Shown here in pieces: positions 25,018 through 34,575 of a stretch of DNA of 42,869 nt. The stretch is taken from NCBI RefSeq assembly GCF_001905095.1, contig NZ_LWLS01000107.1, forward strand, positions 1-42,869, read 5' to 3'. Origin of the DNA: Micromonospora sp. CB01531 (GTDB lineage Bacteria; Actinomycetota; Actinomycetes; Mycobacteriales; Micromonosporaceae). The position numbers and the translations under genes were made by a program. Positions within the stretch are counted from its first letter, which is position 1; each line of letters begins with the position of its first letter. Under the pieces are notes generated by a model. That model ran no database searches and had not been told where the DNA came from. It saw nothing but the letters and a program-made list of their open reading frames with translations.

Positions 25018-25328
25018 GGTTCCGGCGCCCTGGTGAACTAGCCGCCGGTTGCACGCCCGGTTCGTATCGTTAGGGGCGAGGAAGGTCAATCGAACCCGGG
25101 GAATACCCTGGCCCGTACCCTGGTCGGCACCTTCTTTAACCCGCGCGTCTCTGCAGGGTGGTAGTCCCTTTATGGACTCTGCGTGTCGTGGAGACGGAAG
25201 CCGGCCACTGTTTGATGATCCTTCGGTTCCCTGGCAAGGACGCGAAGGACTGGACGGTGGCCGTGGCCGCGGCTGCCCGCGTTGGAGGCCGGGGCGGCGG
25301 CACGATTGTGGGCTACCTGCCTGGGCTG

Positions 25329-26300
25329 GTGTTACTCGACACGCCCGCGAGTGATGCGGCGGCGGTGTTGGCGGGCTTTCGCTGGGACTTCTATCAGCGC
25401 CTGGTGCGCCGGGCGGACGCGTTGTTCGAGCTGACCGATACGGCCCTGTGCACCGGCGGGCCGGCGCACAGCCTGGTCGACCTGTCGCTTGCGGCGGAGC
25501 ACCGGCGTGGTCACGGCGCCCTGTACGACGGGCTGAACAGTGGCCGCATCGACATCGGTCGGCTGCGGGTGAGGCTGGCCGGCCTGCCGCTACCGCGCAC
25601 CGCGGACGGGCGGATCGTGCTCGCGCGCGACGTCACCAACTGGCTGCGCCCGGACGCGTCAACCTCGGCGGACCGGCTGTGCTGCCACGTCTACGGCCGG
25701 GCGAAGGTCAGGCCCAGATGATTCCCGGATGGCCGTACTCGATGGTTGCCGCGCTGGAGTCCGGCCGCACCTCGTTGACGGCGATCCTGGACGCACAACG
25801 GCTCACCCGGGCCGAGGACGCCACCGCCGTGACCGCCACCCAGCTACGCGACGTCGTCAACCGCCTCATCGTCGCAGGGCACTGGCGCCACGATGGTCCT
25901 GAGATCCTGATCGTCGCCGACACCGGGCTACGACATCACCCGGCTGACGTTCGACCGGCCGCCCACCCAAACACGGACCCAAGATTCCGCCTGGACGACC
26001 CCGACACCTGGCCTGCGCCGCAACACCACCACACCCACCAGCCGTTACGGCACCGAGCAAGCCTGCAGCTGGGACCGGCTGCACCCGAGGGTCGGGTGGC
26101 GTCGCCGTGCCGCAACTGGGGATGCGGCAGGCACTCCGCCCGCGCCGGGTCAGTGTCTGCACCAGTTGTTCATCTCACCGTTTCCGGCGTCGGTGAGCCC
26201 CCGTGGCGTTCTCTACGTTGTGACTAACAGGTGTCCGCTGCCTGTCCTGGGCTGCCTGCCAGCTGAGGGCGCAGCGGGCGCGGACCTGCATCCGCTCGGG
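25329..26300 (+). pseudogene. degenerate DDE transposase of the NF041680-like actinobacterial family
   Basis: The N-terminal part is well kept: AGFRWDFYQRLVRRADALFE, LTDTALCTGGP, LSLAAEHRRGHGALYDGLNS and DVTNWLRPDAST. At about 25700 one base is lost and the frame moves to GQAQMIPGWPYSMVAALESG. Near 25925 it shifts again (TGYDITRL, then DPDTWPAP in another frame), with a central deletion. The C-terminal catalytic part is absent. It lies between the TyrH cluster and the kinase gene and could mark the transfer boundary of the former. Confidence 0.8.
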
Positions 26301-26467
26301 AAGGGAACCTTGTGAAGGCAGGAAGGCAGGATCATTGATCCGGACTGGGAGCGCAGTCTGTTCTCGACCCGGGCGCGCAGCTTGTTGTTCTGGTGCTGTT
26401 CCCGATGCACAGTGACCAAGCGCTGTCCCTTGATAACGAAACGCCTACATGTGGGGTGTGACGGCGA

Positions 26468-28188
26468 ATGACCGACCGGCAGAAGATCGCCGGCCGTTAC
26501 CAGCTTGTCGAGCTGCTCGGTCAGGGTGGCATGGGTCGTGTCTGGCGGGCATATGACGAGGTGTTACACCGAGAAGTAGCGCTCAAAGAGCTGTTGCTGC
26601 CGGACGCCGTCACCGGCACCGAGCGGAAAGCGGCACGGACACGCGCACTGCGCGAGGCGCGGACGGCGGCCCAGCTCGACCACCGCAATATCGTGCGGGT
26701 GCACGATGTAGTACTCGGCGGCGAGGACCCCTGGGTCGTGATGGAACTGGTCCGATCGCGCTCACTCGCCGGCCTGCTCCGTGAGGAGGGTCCCATCGAC
26801 CCGCATCGAGCAGGATCCATTGGGCTCGATGTCCTCGCCGCGATCATGGCCGCTCACCAGGCCGGAGTCCTGCACCGAGACATCAAGCCGGCAAACGTGC
26901 TGCTGGCCGAGGACGGCCGCGCCGTCCTGACCGATTTCGGCCTCGCCATCGGTGAAGGCGACCCACGCATCACTCAGTCGGGACTGATAATGGGCTCCCC
27001 GTCATATCTGGCGCCGGAGTGGGCGACCGACGGCAGCATCGGTCCGGCCGCCGACCTGTGGTCCCTGGGCGCGACGCTGTACACCGCAGTGGAGGGACAC
27101 CCACCGTACGCCCGCTCCACACCCGTCGCGACCATCGCCGCACTCGCGGTCGAACCGCCGCCACCGCCACAACGGGCGGGCATGCTGGGTCCGGCGTTGA
27201 CCGGCTTGCTGCGCCGGGACCCGGCGCAGCGCATCAGCGCCGAGATCGCCGCCGAGCTGCTGACCCGCGCAGCACAGGACGGTGCCCACGAGCAGTCCTG
27301 GGTAACTGTCCCGGGCGCACAGCGGACGGTTGTCCGGATGCTGTACCCGCCGAGCACCGCCTCGCGCGACGACACCACGCCTGCTTCGACGCCTACACCG
27401 GCGGACGCTGCCAGCGCCGACGAACTGATACCCGCCGGTGTCGATATCCACGAGCCGATCACCGCCACCGATGCCGACTCCGACAACAACCTCGACAAGT
27501 CATGGCGGCTGCCGCGGCGTGCGGCGACGGGACTGGTCGCCGCGGCGGCGGTGCTCGCCGCATCGCTTCTCAGCCTCGCCGGCTTCCGGGCCGATGACCC
27601 GCAAGCCAGCGAGAACCCCGGGCCCGATCTGGCGGTGCGACCGCTCACTCCGGTGGTGCCGGCAACAGGCACCGCCCAGCCCGTTCCGACAACCCCCCCG
27701 CCGACGCCCGGACCAGCCCTTTCGAGCCAGGCGGGGGGCGGGCCGCGCAGCGCGCCACAGGCCCAACCACCGCCATCCCCGCCAACGAAGACCACTACCG
27801 CCGTGCCAGGAAGAGCGATCATCGGCATCGGCAGCTCCCGATGCATCGACGCCCAGTCCAGCAACGCTTCTGGGGGCGTCCAGCTCCGGCTGTGGGACTG
27901 CACAGGTGCTGCCCGGCAGCGGTGGACCTTTCCGGCGGACGGCACGGTTCGATCGATGGGCAAGTGCCTAACTGCGGCCAGTGGGCAACGGCGGACGGGA
28001 CAAAGGTCCTGCTCGCCAGCTGCACCGGCAGCGCCGCCCAAAGGTTCGTCCTGAACGCGGCCAACGACCTCGTCTATTCGCAGGCGGACAAGTGCGTGGA
28101 AGTCAAGGACTTTGCCACCTACATCGGCGCACCGCTACAGATATGGAGTTGCAACGGCCAGGTTCACCAGAAGTGGCGCGTCGCATGA
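26468..28188 (+). pseudogene. Ser/Thr protein kinase with ricin-type lectin tail, frameshifted near the C-terminus
   Basis: Kinase domain (about 10-275): glycine loop GQGGMG (18-23), Lys40 (VALKEL), HRDIKPANVLL (catalytic Asp138), DFG (156-158) and APE (182-184), all intact. A linker leads to one transmembrane helix (GLVAAAAVLAASLLSLAGF) and a Pro/Thr-rich outer linker. A ricin-B/QxW lectin domain follows (SSRCIDAQSSN, LWDCTGAARQRW, GKCLTAASG). After SG the frame breaks: one G appears lost at 27983-27985. The remainder of the lectin (ATADGTKVLLASC, SAAQRFVLNAANDLVY, KCVEVKDF, QKWRVA-stop) is in the next frame to 28188. As read, the product is 528 residues ending at 28054 with a truncated lectin; the kinase itself should still work. 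Confidence 0.88.
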
Positions 28189-28410
28189 TCAGCTTCCGGC
28201 CACCGTGTCCGTGCGCTGCATTGTCGTTGAGACTGCCAGTGCACCTTCCCGGTGGTGGCGGGCGACGCGGCTGCGTGAGCCGGTTCACCATGCCGTTCTC
28301 CCGGCCGGTCCGGTCGAGCCGCACCCACCGGTACACGGTGACGTAATCGACCTCCACGCTCCATCGGAAAGTCACTGGTATCGAATCGCACGACCTTGCC
28401 ACCGACCGCC

Positions 28411-28446
28411 GTCCGGGCCCGCGGCGGGGAGACCGCGGACCCGGAC
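28411..28446. terminator. bidirectional terminator between kinase and protease
   Basis: GTCCGGG-C-CCGCGG and CCGCGG-A-CCCGGAC pair with a single mismatch and an 8-nt loop. It sits 8 nt after the protease stop on the minus strand and downstream of the kinase on the plus strand. Confidence 0.75.
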
Positions 28447-28453
28447 GGGCGGC

Positions 28454-31400
28454 TCACCGCAGGCGGTACGCCTGGATGATCCGCTGGGTCACCGTGTTGC
28501 CGGCGCTGTCCCGGGCGGTGGCCCGCAGCGAGACGTACCCGGGTCCAGCGGGGTGCCAGACCACGGCCACCCAGCCGGCGCCCTGTTTGTGCAGGTCTGC
28601 CTTCCGCCAGGTCTTCCCACCGTCGTACGAGACGTCGACGGTGAGCTTGGCGACCTTGGCGGCCGGTGCGTCGGGCTGCCGTTCGACTGTCACCGGGATG
28701 GTGAAGGTCCGCCCGGTCGGGGCGCTGTTGTCCACGGCCAGCGGCGGCGCGAAGTGGACCGCCATCGCCGGCAGCCGGAGCCAGTCGTCGCCGGTGACGT
28801 GCCGGGACCGGAAGGTCCAGCTTGCCGAGACCTCGGTGCTCAGGTCGGTGAAGCCGCGAGTGGCGGAGGTCTCCACCCGGTAGCTCGCCGCGCCCGGGGG
28901 CACCTCGAACTCGCCGTACCCGCCGTTCGGCTGCTCCGCGACCAGCGTGCCGTCGCGGTAGAGCGCGGTCCGTTGGGTGTCGGTGAGCGACCCGCCGGGG
29001 TGCCCGGCGGCGTCGCTGAACAGCGGCAGCGCGACCGTGATGGTGTCGCCGTTGCGGGTGATGCCGTCTGCCGCCTGGCGCGGCGTGGGGAGGGACGGCC
29101 CGTACGGCGCGGCGTTCCAGTCCTCCCGGACCGTCCGCGCGGGCTGGTAGCCGGTCGGCCTCGAGGAGAGCGCGACCTTCGGGTTCAGCCGGCCCTCGTC
29201 GTCGCGCTCACCGAAGTCGATTTCCCCGGTCCAGCGCATCCCGGCGGTGTTGTAGTGCTCGACCCGCTGGCCGGGCACGGTGGTGGGCAGGATGATCGCC
29301 GAGCCGCCGTTGTTGAACCCGGACTCGGGGAAGACCTGCCGCTCGGCATCCAGCCCCGGATAGCCGCCGCGGAACCGCTGGACCACGGTCGCCAGGTCCC
29401 GCTGCCGGTAGTGCTTGACGTAGCCGGTCGGGAACCGGCCCGGCAGCACCTCGCTGGTCGCGTACAGGTAGGGGCTGACCGGCACCGTCACGTCGGCCCA
29501 CTGGCTGCTGACCGAGGAGACGAAGCGGTCCGCCGTCGTCGTCCGGCCGAGGTGGGCGGTGGTCAGCCCCGCGAAGTCGGACGACCACAGGCCGAGGCCG
29601 AAGCCGTCGCCGTTCGGAGTGATCCAGTTCGCCGACAGGTCGATCAGCGCCGGCGTGGCGTCCCGCTGCGGGACGGTGGTTCGGACGGGCTTCGCGGTCT
29701 GGGAGTCGACGGTGAGCGTCATGTCCCTGTCCGCGGTCAGCTCCGGCTGCGCCAGCATGGTGGTGCCGGACGGCTCGCCCTGCGCGTCGGTCTCGAAGAC
29801 GATGGCGGCCAGGCCGTACACGCCCTTGGGGACACGCACTTGGGCTTCGCCGTCGGCGTCGTAGACATCGATCACACGCTCGCCGTCCAGCCCGACCAGG
29901 GTGGTGAAGTAGGACTCGGGGGCGGTGCCCTTCCGGTCGTGGTGGCTGACGGTCAGCGTGTAGCTCTCCACCTCGCGGTGCACGGCCAGCGGGGTGACCG
30001 CGAGGGTGGCGCCGGAGCGGGCGACGATCCGGCCGGTCCAGTCGCCGTCCACCCCGCCGAGCCGGGTGTCCGCCGTGACGGTCACCTGTGCGGCGCCACC
30101 GGCCGGGACGCTGACCTGGGGAGCGCTCAACCGGAACATGCCGGCCGGCGCGGTGCGCCCGCCCGGCCCGGTGGCCTCGGTGCTGAGGTCCAGGGTCAGC
30201 GCGGTCGGCCCGGAGTTGCGCCAGGTGACCGTCCGCTCGATCGGCGCGTCGTCCTCGTGCGGCCAGAGCGTACGGCCGAACGACACGCTCGCCGGCTCGC
30301 TGGTCACCGACTCGGTGATGGCGTGCGCTACGTCGACCCGCCCGGCGCCCTGTTGGTACGCCGTCTGGTCCGGGTGCGGCTTCGCCGAGGCCATCAGGGT
30401 CGCCTTGAGCTGCCCGGCGACCCAGCCGGGGTGCTGCTGGGCGAGCAGCGCCGCCGCGCCGACCACGTGCGGGGTGGCCATCGAGGTGCCGGAGAGGGAG
30501 ACGTACTTCTCCCCCACCGGGTCGCCGATCTGGCCGTGAGCGGCCCGGGCGGCGACGATGTCGACGCCGGGCGCGGTGATGTCCGGCTTGAGGGCGTCGT
30601 CGCCCACGCGCGGGCCACGGCTGGAGAAATCGGCCAGCGCGTCATCGCGGTCCACGGCGCCGACGGCGAGGGCGGCGTCGGCGGAGGCCGGCGACCCGAC
30701 CGAGCTGTCCGAGCCGGCGTTGCCGGCCGCGGTGACGAAGAGGGTGCCGGTCTGTGCGGTCAGCGTCTGCACGGCCTGCTCCAACGGATCAATCTCCGGA
30801 GTGTCCGAACCGCCGAGGCTCATGTTGACCACGGTGGCCCGCTTCTCCACCGCGGCCCACTCCATGCCGGCCAGGACGGCCGAGTCGGGGCAGCCCTCGT
30901 TCTCACAGACCTTGCCGGAGAGCAGGGTGGCGTCCGGAGCCACGCCCCGGTACTTCCCGCCGGAGGCGGCGCCGCTGCCCGCGATGATCGATGCGACGTG
31001 GGTGCCGTGCCCGACCGTGTCGTCCGTGTCAGGGGCCGCGCTGAAGTTGCGCGACTCGGCGACCCGGCCGGCCAGGTCGGGGTGGGTGACGTCGACGCCA
31101 GTGTCCAGCACGGCGACGGTGACACCCTTGCCGGTGAAGCCGGCGGCATAGGCAGCCGGCGCACCGATCTGCGGCACACTGTGGTCCAGCGTGACCTTCC
31201 GCCTGCCGTCGAGCCAGATCCGGTCGACACCCCCCATCGCGTCGGGCCGGGCGCCGGACCGCCCGGCCGTCAGGGTCCGCCAGACCGCGCCGGCGTCAAC
31301 CTTCGCCGCGGTGAGGGCCGCGCCGCCGATCGCGGGCAGGTCGCGGGTCACCCGGGTGCCGGCGACCGCGGCGGCACTTCGGGCCCGTCCCTTCTGGTAG

Positions 31401-31801
31401 GACACCAGCAGCGGAAGCGTGTCGCGCCGGGCGTCGTCGTAGCCAGACGAGACCAGCTCGGTGACGTCGAAGAGCCGCCGGTCGACCCGGCCGGAGCGGA
31501 TCAGCGGCAGCGCGTCCCGCGGCACCACGCTGAGGTGGCCACGGTCCCGGCCGACCAGGAACTCGATGCCGGTTCGACCCGGTGCGGGCCGCACGGCGGC
31601 CTTGCCGGTGGCGGTGACGGTGACCCGGTCACCGGTGAGCAGGGTGACGGTGACCGGACGACCGCTCGTCGCATATCCGGGCCGGTCAGCGGGCTGGCCG
31701 GTCGGCGTCGCGGCGGGACCAGCGGCCGCTGCCGCTGGCGCGCTGAGCACGAGGGCGCCAACGAGGCCGAGGCCGGCCAGTTTCCTTCTCTTTCGGAACA
31801 A
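28454..31801 (-). CDS. secreted S8 (subtilisin-like) serine peptidase
   Basis: A 1115-residue exported protease from a TTG start. AAGGAGGAAAGG lies directly upstream of that TTG, and the product then begins with a clean signal peptide (MFRKRRKLAGLGLVGALVLS, APAAAAA). The upstream ATG would put the ribosome binding site inside the gene. A ~210-residue pro/N-terminal part is followed by the catalytic domain: Asp233 (VLDTGVDVTHPDLAG), His265 (GHGTHVASIIAG), Asn361 (AAGNAGSD) and Ser440 (SGTSMATPHVVGAAAL). The ~650-residue C-terminal part is beta-rich, with VEVPPGAASYRVE-type repeats and a final Ig-like ARDSAGN domain. It is a large multi-domain actinomycete subtilase, presumably for extracellular protein degradation. 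It is alone in its transcription unit. Confidence 0.92.
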   Translation of the reverse strand: MFRKRRKLAGLGLVGALVLSAPAAAAAGPAATPTGQPADRPGYATSGRPVTVTLLTGDRVTVTATGKAAVRPAPGRTGIEFLVGRDRGHLSVVPRDALPLIRSGRVDRRLFDVTELVSSGYDDARRDTLPLLVSYQKGRARSAAAVAGTRVTRDLPAIGGAALTAAKVDAGAVWRTLTAGRSGARPDAMGGVDRIWLDGRRKVTLDHSVPQIGAPAAYAAGFTGKGVTVAVLDTGVDVTHPDLAGRVAESRNFSAAPDTDDTVGHGTHVASIIAGSGAASGGKYRGVAPDATLLSGKVCENEGCPDSAVLAGMEWAAVEKRATVVNMSLGGSDTPEIDPLEQAVQTLTAQTGTLFVTAAGNAGSDSSVGSPASADAALAVGAVDRDDALADFSSRGPRVGDDALKPDITAPGVDIVAARAAHGQIGDPVGEKYVSLSGTSMATPHVVGAAALLAQQHPGWVAGQLKATLMASAKPHPDQTAYQQGAGRVDVAHAITESVTSEPASVSFGRTLWPHEDDAPIERTVTWRNSGPTALTLDLSTEATGPGGRTAPAGMFRLSAPQVSVPAGGAAQVTVTADTRLGGVDGDWTGRIVARSGATLAVTPLAVHREVESYTLTVSHHDRKGTAPESYFTTLVGLDGERVIDVYDADGEAQVRVPKGVYGLAAIVFETDAQGEPSGTTMLAQPELTADRDMTLTVDSQTAKPVRTTVPQRDATPALIDLSANWITPNGDGFGLGLWSSDFAGLTTAHLGRTTTADRFVSSVSSQWADVTVPVSPYLYATSEVLPGRFPTGYVKHYRQRDLATVVQRFRGGYPGLDAERQVFPESGFNNGGSAIILPTTVPGQRVEHYNTAGMRWTGEIDFGERDDEGRLNPKVALSSRPTGYQPARTVREDWNAAPYGPSLPTPRQAADGITRNGDTITVALPLFSDAAGHPGGSLTDTQRTALYRDGTLVAEQPNGGYGEFEVPPGAASYRVETSATRGFTDLSTEVSASWTFRSRHVTGDDWLRLPAMAVHFAPPLAVDNSAPTGRTFTIPVTVERQPDAPAAKVAKLTVDVSYDGGKTWRKADLHKQGAGWVAVVWHPAGPGYVSLRATARDSAGNTVTQRIIQAYRLR

Positions 31802-32478
31802 CCTTTCCTCCTTCGAGAGGCCTTCATCGATGGGAGCCATATCGATGCGCAGCGCCAGCATTGCATACCGGGTATGCACGCGGAATCACGGGGCCGACAG
31901 ATTCCCGCTCGGCCCCGAGCATGATTTGTCGATAACCTCCGTTAAGGACCGCATGCTCGCGGGCGAGCTCTGACGCCTCTGGCCAGATCGCGATGCCCGG
32001 AAGACGCGGTCCGAGATGGGCACGCCAGGCGCGGCAGGGGCTCCGCTGGAGCGCCTGCGGCTCGAACGCAACGCCTCGCCCCTACGCCGCTCTCAGCGCG
32101 TGGCGCCGAGAGCCCCAATCGATGGCGTCTGTACGAGTGCTACGCGGTGGCCTCATCGGGAGCCACCAGGGTGATGAGCTCCCGTGACCTCGCACGATTG
32201 CTGGTGTCCGAGGGGGATCGATGCGCGTTATGAGTGCGCATGCGCTGATACCACATGCCTTACCTGCGGTAACGGACAGCGTGGCGGTTGCAGGCTGGCC
32301 TGTCGGCGCCCGGGCGCCAGCGTCTCGTCACTGCCGACCGGGCGCGTCCGGATGCCGATTTCGCTGCGATCAGGCAGGTGGTTGGCACTGCGCAGCCCTG
32401 GGGGGCGGGAGGCCACGCACATGGTTGGTCGACGCGCGGTGGGCGATGCGGGAGCCGCTGTTGGCGGCGTCGACCGGG
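31802..32478. other. intergenic stretch without supported genes
   Basis: Nothing with protein-like composition or a ribosome binding site was found here on either strand. The part nearest 31801 should hold the protease promoter; no clear -10/-35 pair was recognised. Confidence 0.5.
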
Positions 32479-32802
32479 TCAGTCGGAATCTGCCTGCGTC
32501 CTTGACCGTCCGGCTGACGGGTCCTGGATCAGATCCGCGTAGTCTTCCGGGTGCCGGTGGACGAACTGCGCGACGAACGAGCACGCCGGGAGCACTGAGA
32601 GCTGCTTGCGGCGTGCGTCGTCGAGCGCGCTGCGGATCAGCGCGCTCGCCACGCCCTTGCCCTGGTATCCGTCGAAGGTCTGGGTGTGGGTGAAGACGAC
32701 GGTGTCGTCGGCTGACAGGTACTCGGCGATCGCCGCGAGTTGGCCGTCGACCCTGGCCTCGTACCGTCGACGTTCGGGTACGTCGGTGATGCTGACATCC
32801 AC
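32479..32802 (-). CDS. small GNAT-family N-acetyltransferase (YjdJ type)
   Basis: A 107-residue minimal acetyltransferase. The body runs VDVSITDVPERRRYEARVDG, AEYLSADDTVVFTHTQTF, the acetyl-CoA loop YQGKGVASALIRSAL, LSVLPACSFVAQF and HRHPEDYADL. This is the short YjdJ/PF14542-like class, whose substrates are mostly unknown. The GTG at 32802 is chosen because AAGGAGA precedes it and the domain begins there; the longer frame upstream adds low-complexity residues. It follows the pirin gene by about 100 nt in the same direction. Confidence 0.85.
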   Translation of the reverse strand: MDVSITDVPERRRYEARVDGQLAAIAEYLSADDTVVFTHTQTFDGYQGKGVASALIRSALDDARRKQLSVLPACSFVAQFVHRHPEDYADLIQDPSAGRSRTQADSD

Positions 32803-32906
32803 CTGTGCTGGTCTCCTTGGTAGCGGGTGGGAGCGTCTTCGTCGGCCAGTTGCCGGGTCCTGGTTCTCGTCCACGTCCGGCGGGGCTGGTGGGAACACCG
32901 CGGCCG

Positions 32907-33677
32907 TCAGCTCTCGTCGGATAGGGAGGCGTGCATCTCCCAGACCAGGATCTCCGCGGGGTCCACGGCGGTCACGAGCTGCCCGCCGGTGGCGGTGAAT
33001 CGCACGGCGTCACCGGTGGCCAGGGGCCCGGAACCTTCCAGCCGCACCGTGCCGCGGGGCACGAACAGGTGCAGGAAGGGCGCGTCGGGCAGCTGGACGC
33101 TCTGCCCGGGCTGTAGTCGAGCGGCGTGCAGCGCGGCGTACCGGTTCCTGATGCGGATCGCGGCCGACCCGTCGTGCCGGTCCATTCCTGAGGCCACCGG
33201 GACGAGGCGGCCCGAGAGCAGCTCGTCGCCGATCTCCAGCTGCTCGTAGCCGGGCGTGATGCCGGACTCGTCGGGGACGACCCACATCTGAACGAAGTGC
33301 ACGTCCTCGTGGGGCCGGTCGGTCTCCAGCCGGTAGGCGTCGTTCTTCTCGCTGTGCAGGATGCCGCGGCCGGCGCTCATCCGCTGGGCCAGGCCCGGGT
33401 AGATGACGCCGCTGTGGCCCGTCGAGTCCTGGTGCACCAGTGCGCCCCGCATCACCCAGGTGACGATCTCCATGTCCTGGTGCGGGTGGGTCTCGAACCC
33501 GGTGCCCGGGCGGACGATGTCGTCGTTGTTGACCAGCAGCAGCCCGTGGTGGGTGTTGGCCGGGTCGTAGTGCCGGCCGAAGGAGAACGAGTGCTTGCTG
33601 TCCAGCCAGGCGATGTCGGTCTTGAATCGGTCGCTGGCGCGGCGGATGTCGGTGCGCGGGGTGAGCAACGTGGTCAT
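32907..33677 (-). CDS. pirin family protein
   Basis: A 256-residue bicupin of the pirin family. The N-terminal cupin carries the metal ligands His64, His66, His108 and Glu110 (ETHPHQDMEIVTW and RGILHSEKND), plus the signature HYDPANTHHGLLLVNND. The C-terminal cupin has LQPGQSVQLPDAP and FVPRGTVRL. Pirins are metal-binding proteins; several bacterial members act as quercetinases or redox-linked regulators, so the reaction here is open. The ATG follows a GGAGG. It lies 34 nt behind the Dps gene, probably one stress-related transcript. Confidence 0.9.
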   Translation of the reverse strand: MTTLLTPRTDIRRASDRFKTDIAWLDSKHSFSFGRHYDPANTHHGLLLVNNDDIVRPGTGFETHPHQDMEIVTWVMRGALVHQDSTGHSGVIYPGLAQRMSAGRGILHSEKNDAYRLETDRPHEDVHFVQMWVVPDESGITPGYEQLEIGDELLSGRLVPVASGMDRHDGSAAIRIRNRYAALHAARLQPGQSVQLPDAPFLHLFVPRGTVRLEGSGPLATGDAVRFTATGGQLVTAVDPAEILVWEMHASLSDES

Positions 33678-33711
33678 GACGGCCTCCTTCCGGGTCGGGC
33701 GACAGCCGAGT

Positions 33712-34179
33712 TCAGCGTTGGGCGCGGAACAGCCAGTGCTGCTGTTCGACGGCGGCGGTGATCCCGATCAGCAGGTCCTGTGAGATCGGGTCGGCGGCAG
33801 CGGTGTCGGTCACTGCCTGGCGCAGCGTGCGGGTCAGGGCGAACAGGGCGTCGATCATGATCTCGACCGCGGTGCCCTCCTCGATGTCGCCGTGCTCGAG
33901 GGTGGGCAGCGCCGACTGGTCGGCCACCGTGGCGGCGCGGCCGTCCGGGTTGAAGCCGACGGCGACGGCCCGCTCGGCCACCTCGTCGGCGGACCGGCGG
34001 GCGAGGTCGGCAAGTTCGTCGAGCTGCAGGTGCAGGCTGCGGAAGTGCGGGCCGGTGAGATTCCAGTGTGCCTGCTTGGCCAGCAGGCCCAGGTTGATCA
34101 GATCGGCCAGCGTCTGTTGCAACGCCTCACCGGTGACCTTGCGGTCCGCCGAGTCCAGGATTCCGTCGATCACGGCCAT
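33712..34179 (-). CDS. dps: Dps-family ferritin-like DNA-protection protein
   Basis: A 155-residue Dps homologue. The inter-subunit ferroxidase residues are all in place with the family's spacing: His38, His50, Asp54, Asp65 and Glu69 (AKQAHWNLTGPHFRSLH, LQLDELAD, ADEVAER). The protein should assemble as a 12-mer that oxidises and stores iron and shields DNA under oxidative stress. The ATG at 34179 follows AGGAG at 8 nt. The longer frame upstream is Arg/Pro-rich and rejected. It is the first gene of a Dps-pirin-GNAT group. Confidence 0.93.
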   Translation of the reverse strand: MAVIDGILDSADRKVTGEALQQTLADLINLGLLAKQAHWNLTGPHFRSLHLQLDELADLARRSADEVAERAVAVGFNPDGRAATVADQSALPTLEHGDIEEGTAVEIMIDALFALTRTLRQAVTDTAAADPISQDLLIGITAAVEQQHWLFRAQR

Positions 34180-34272
34180 GGCTTTTCTCCTGTCAGGTGG
34201 AGGGATGGGGTGATGTGGCGGGTCGGCCGGCCGGCGCCGTTGCCGGGCCGGCCGTTGCCGCACGGTGTCAGG

Positions 34273-34370
34273 TCAGGCGGTGGTTCGCAGGATCGCTTCG
34301 CGGATCACCGCAGTAGCCCTTCGATGCGACAGCATCACCATGTACGAGGAGTTGATCCCGATCGGGGGCA
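34273..34370 (-). pseudogene. possible C-terminal remnant of an alpha/beta hydrolase
   Basis: The minus strand reads SSYMVMLSHRRATAVIREAI followed by LRTTA-stop. This resembles hydrolase ends of the form SHxVMVSHPxAVxxxIxxAA, with the catalytic His position (SSH) changed to Tyr. It has no upstream continuation. The rest of the gap to 34575 shows nothing. Confidence 0.4.
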
Positions 34371-34575
34371 TCCCCGCCCGGTGGTCTTTCCCCGCCGGGA
34401 ACCGGTGTCCCGCCGGCGGTCGTCAGCTAGACCGCCGGCAGGACGCCGAAAACCCCGCAAACATCGCATCGACTGTAGGCTGCGGGGAAGTCCGGACGCC
34501 CCGTGCCTGCCGACGCCGACCAATTCACAGGCGGGCACGAGAACTTCATCGGAGGTGGGCGGACGGCCGGTGTGG

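Noticed and set aside
28112..31924. 1270-residue open frame on the plus strand
   Set aside because: It is exactly antisense to the subtilase. Its Gly/Arg/Val/Asp-rich composition is typical of a shadow frame in high-GC DNA, and it has no motifs.
32907..33677. Linking pirin to the TyrH cluster as a cupin partner for the MetRS-like enzyme
   Set aside because: Pirin is about 8 kb away, in a Dps-pirin-GNAT stress group, with several unrelated genes between.
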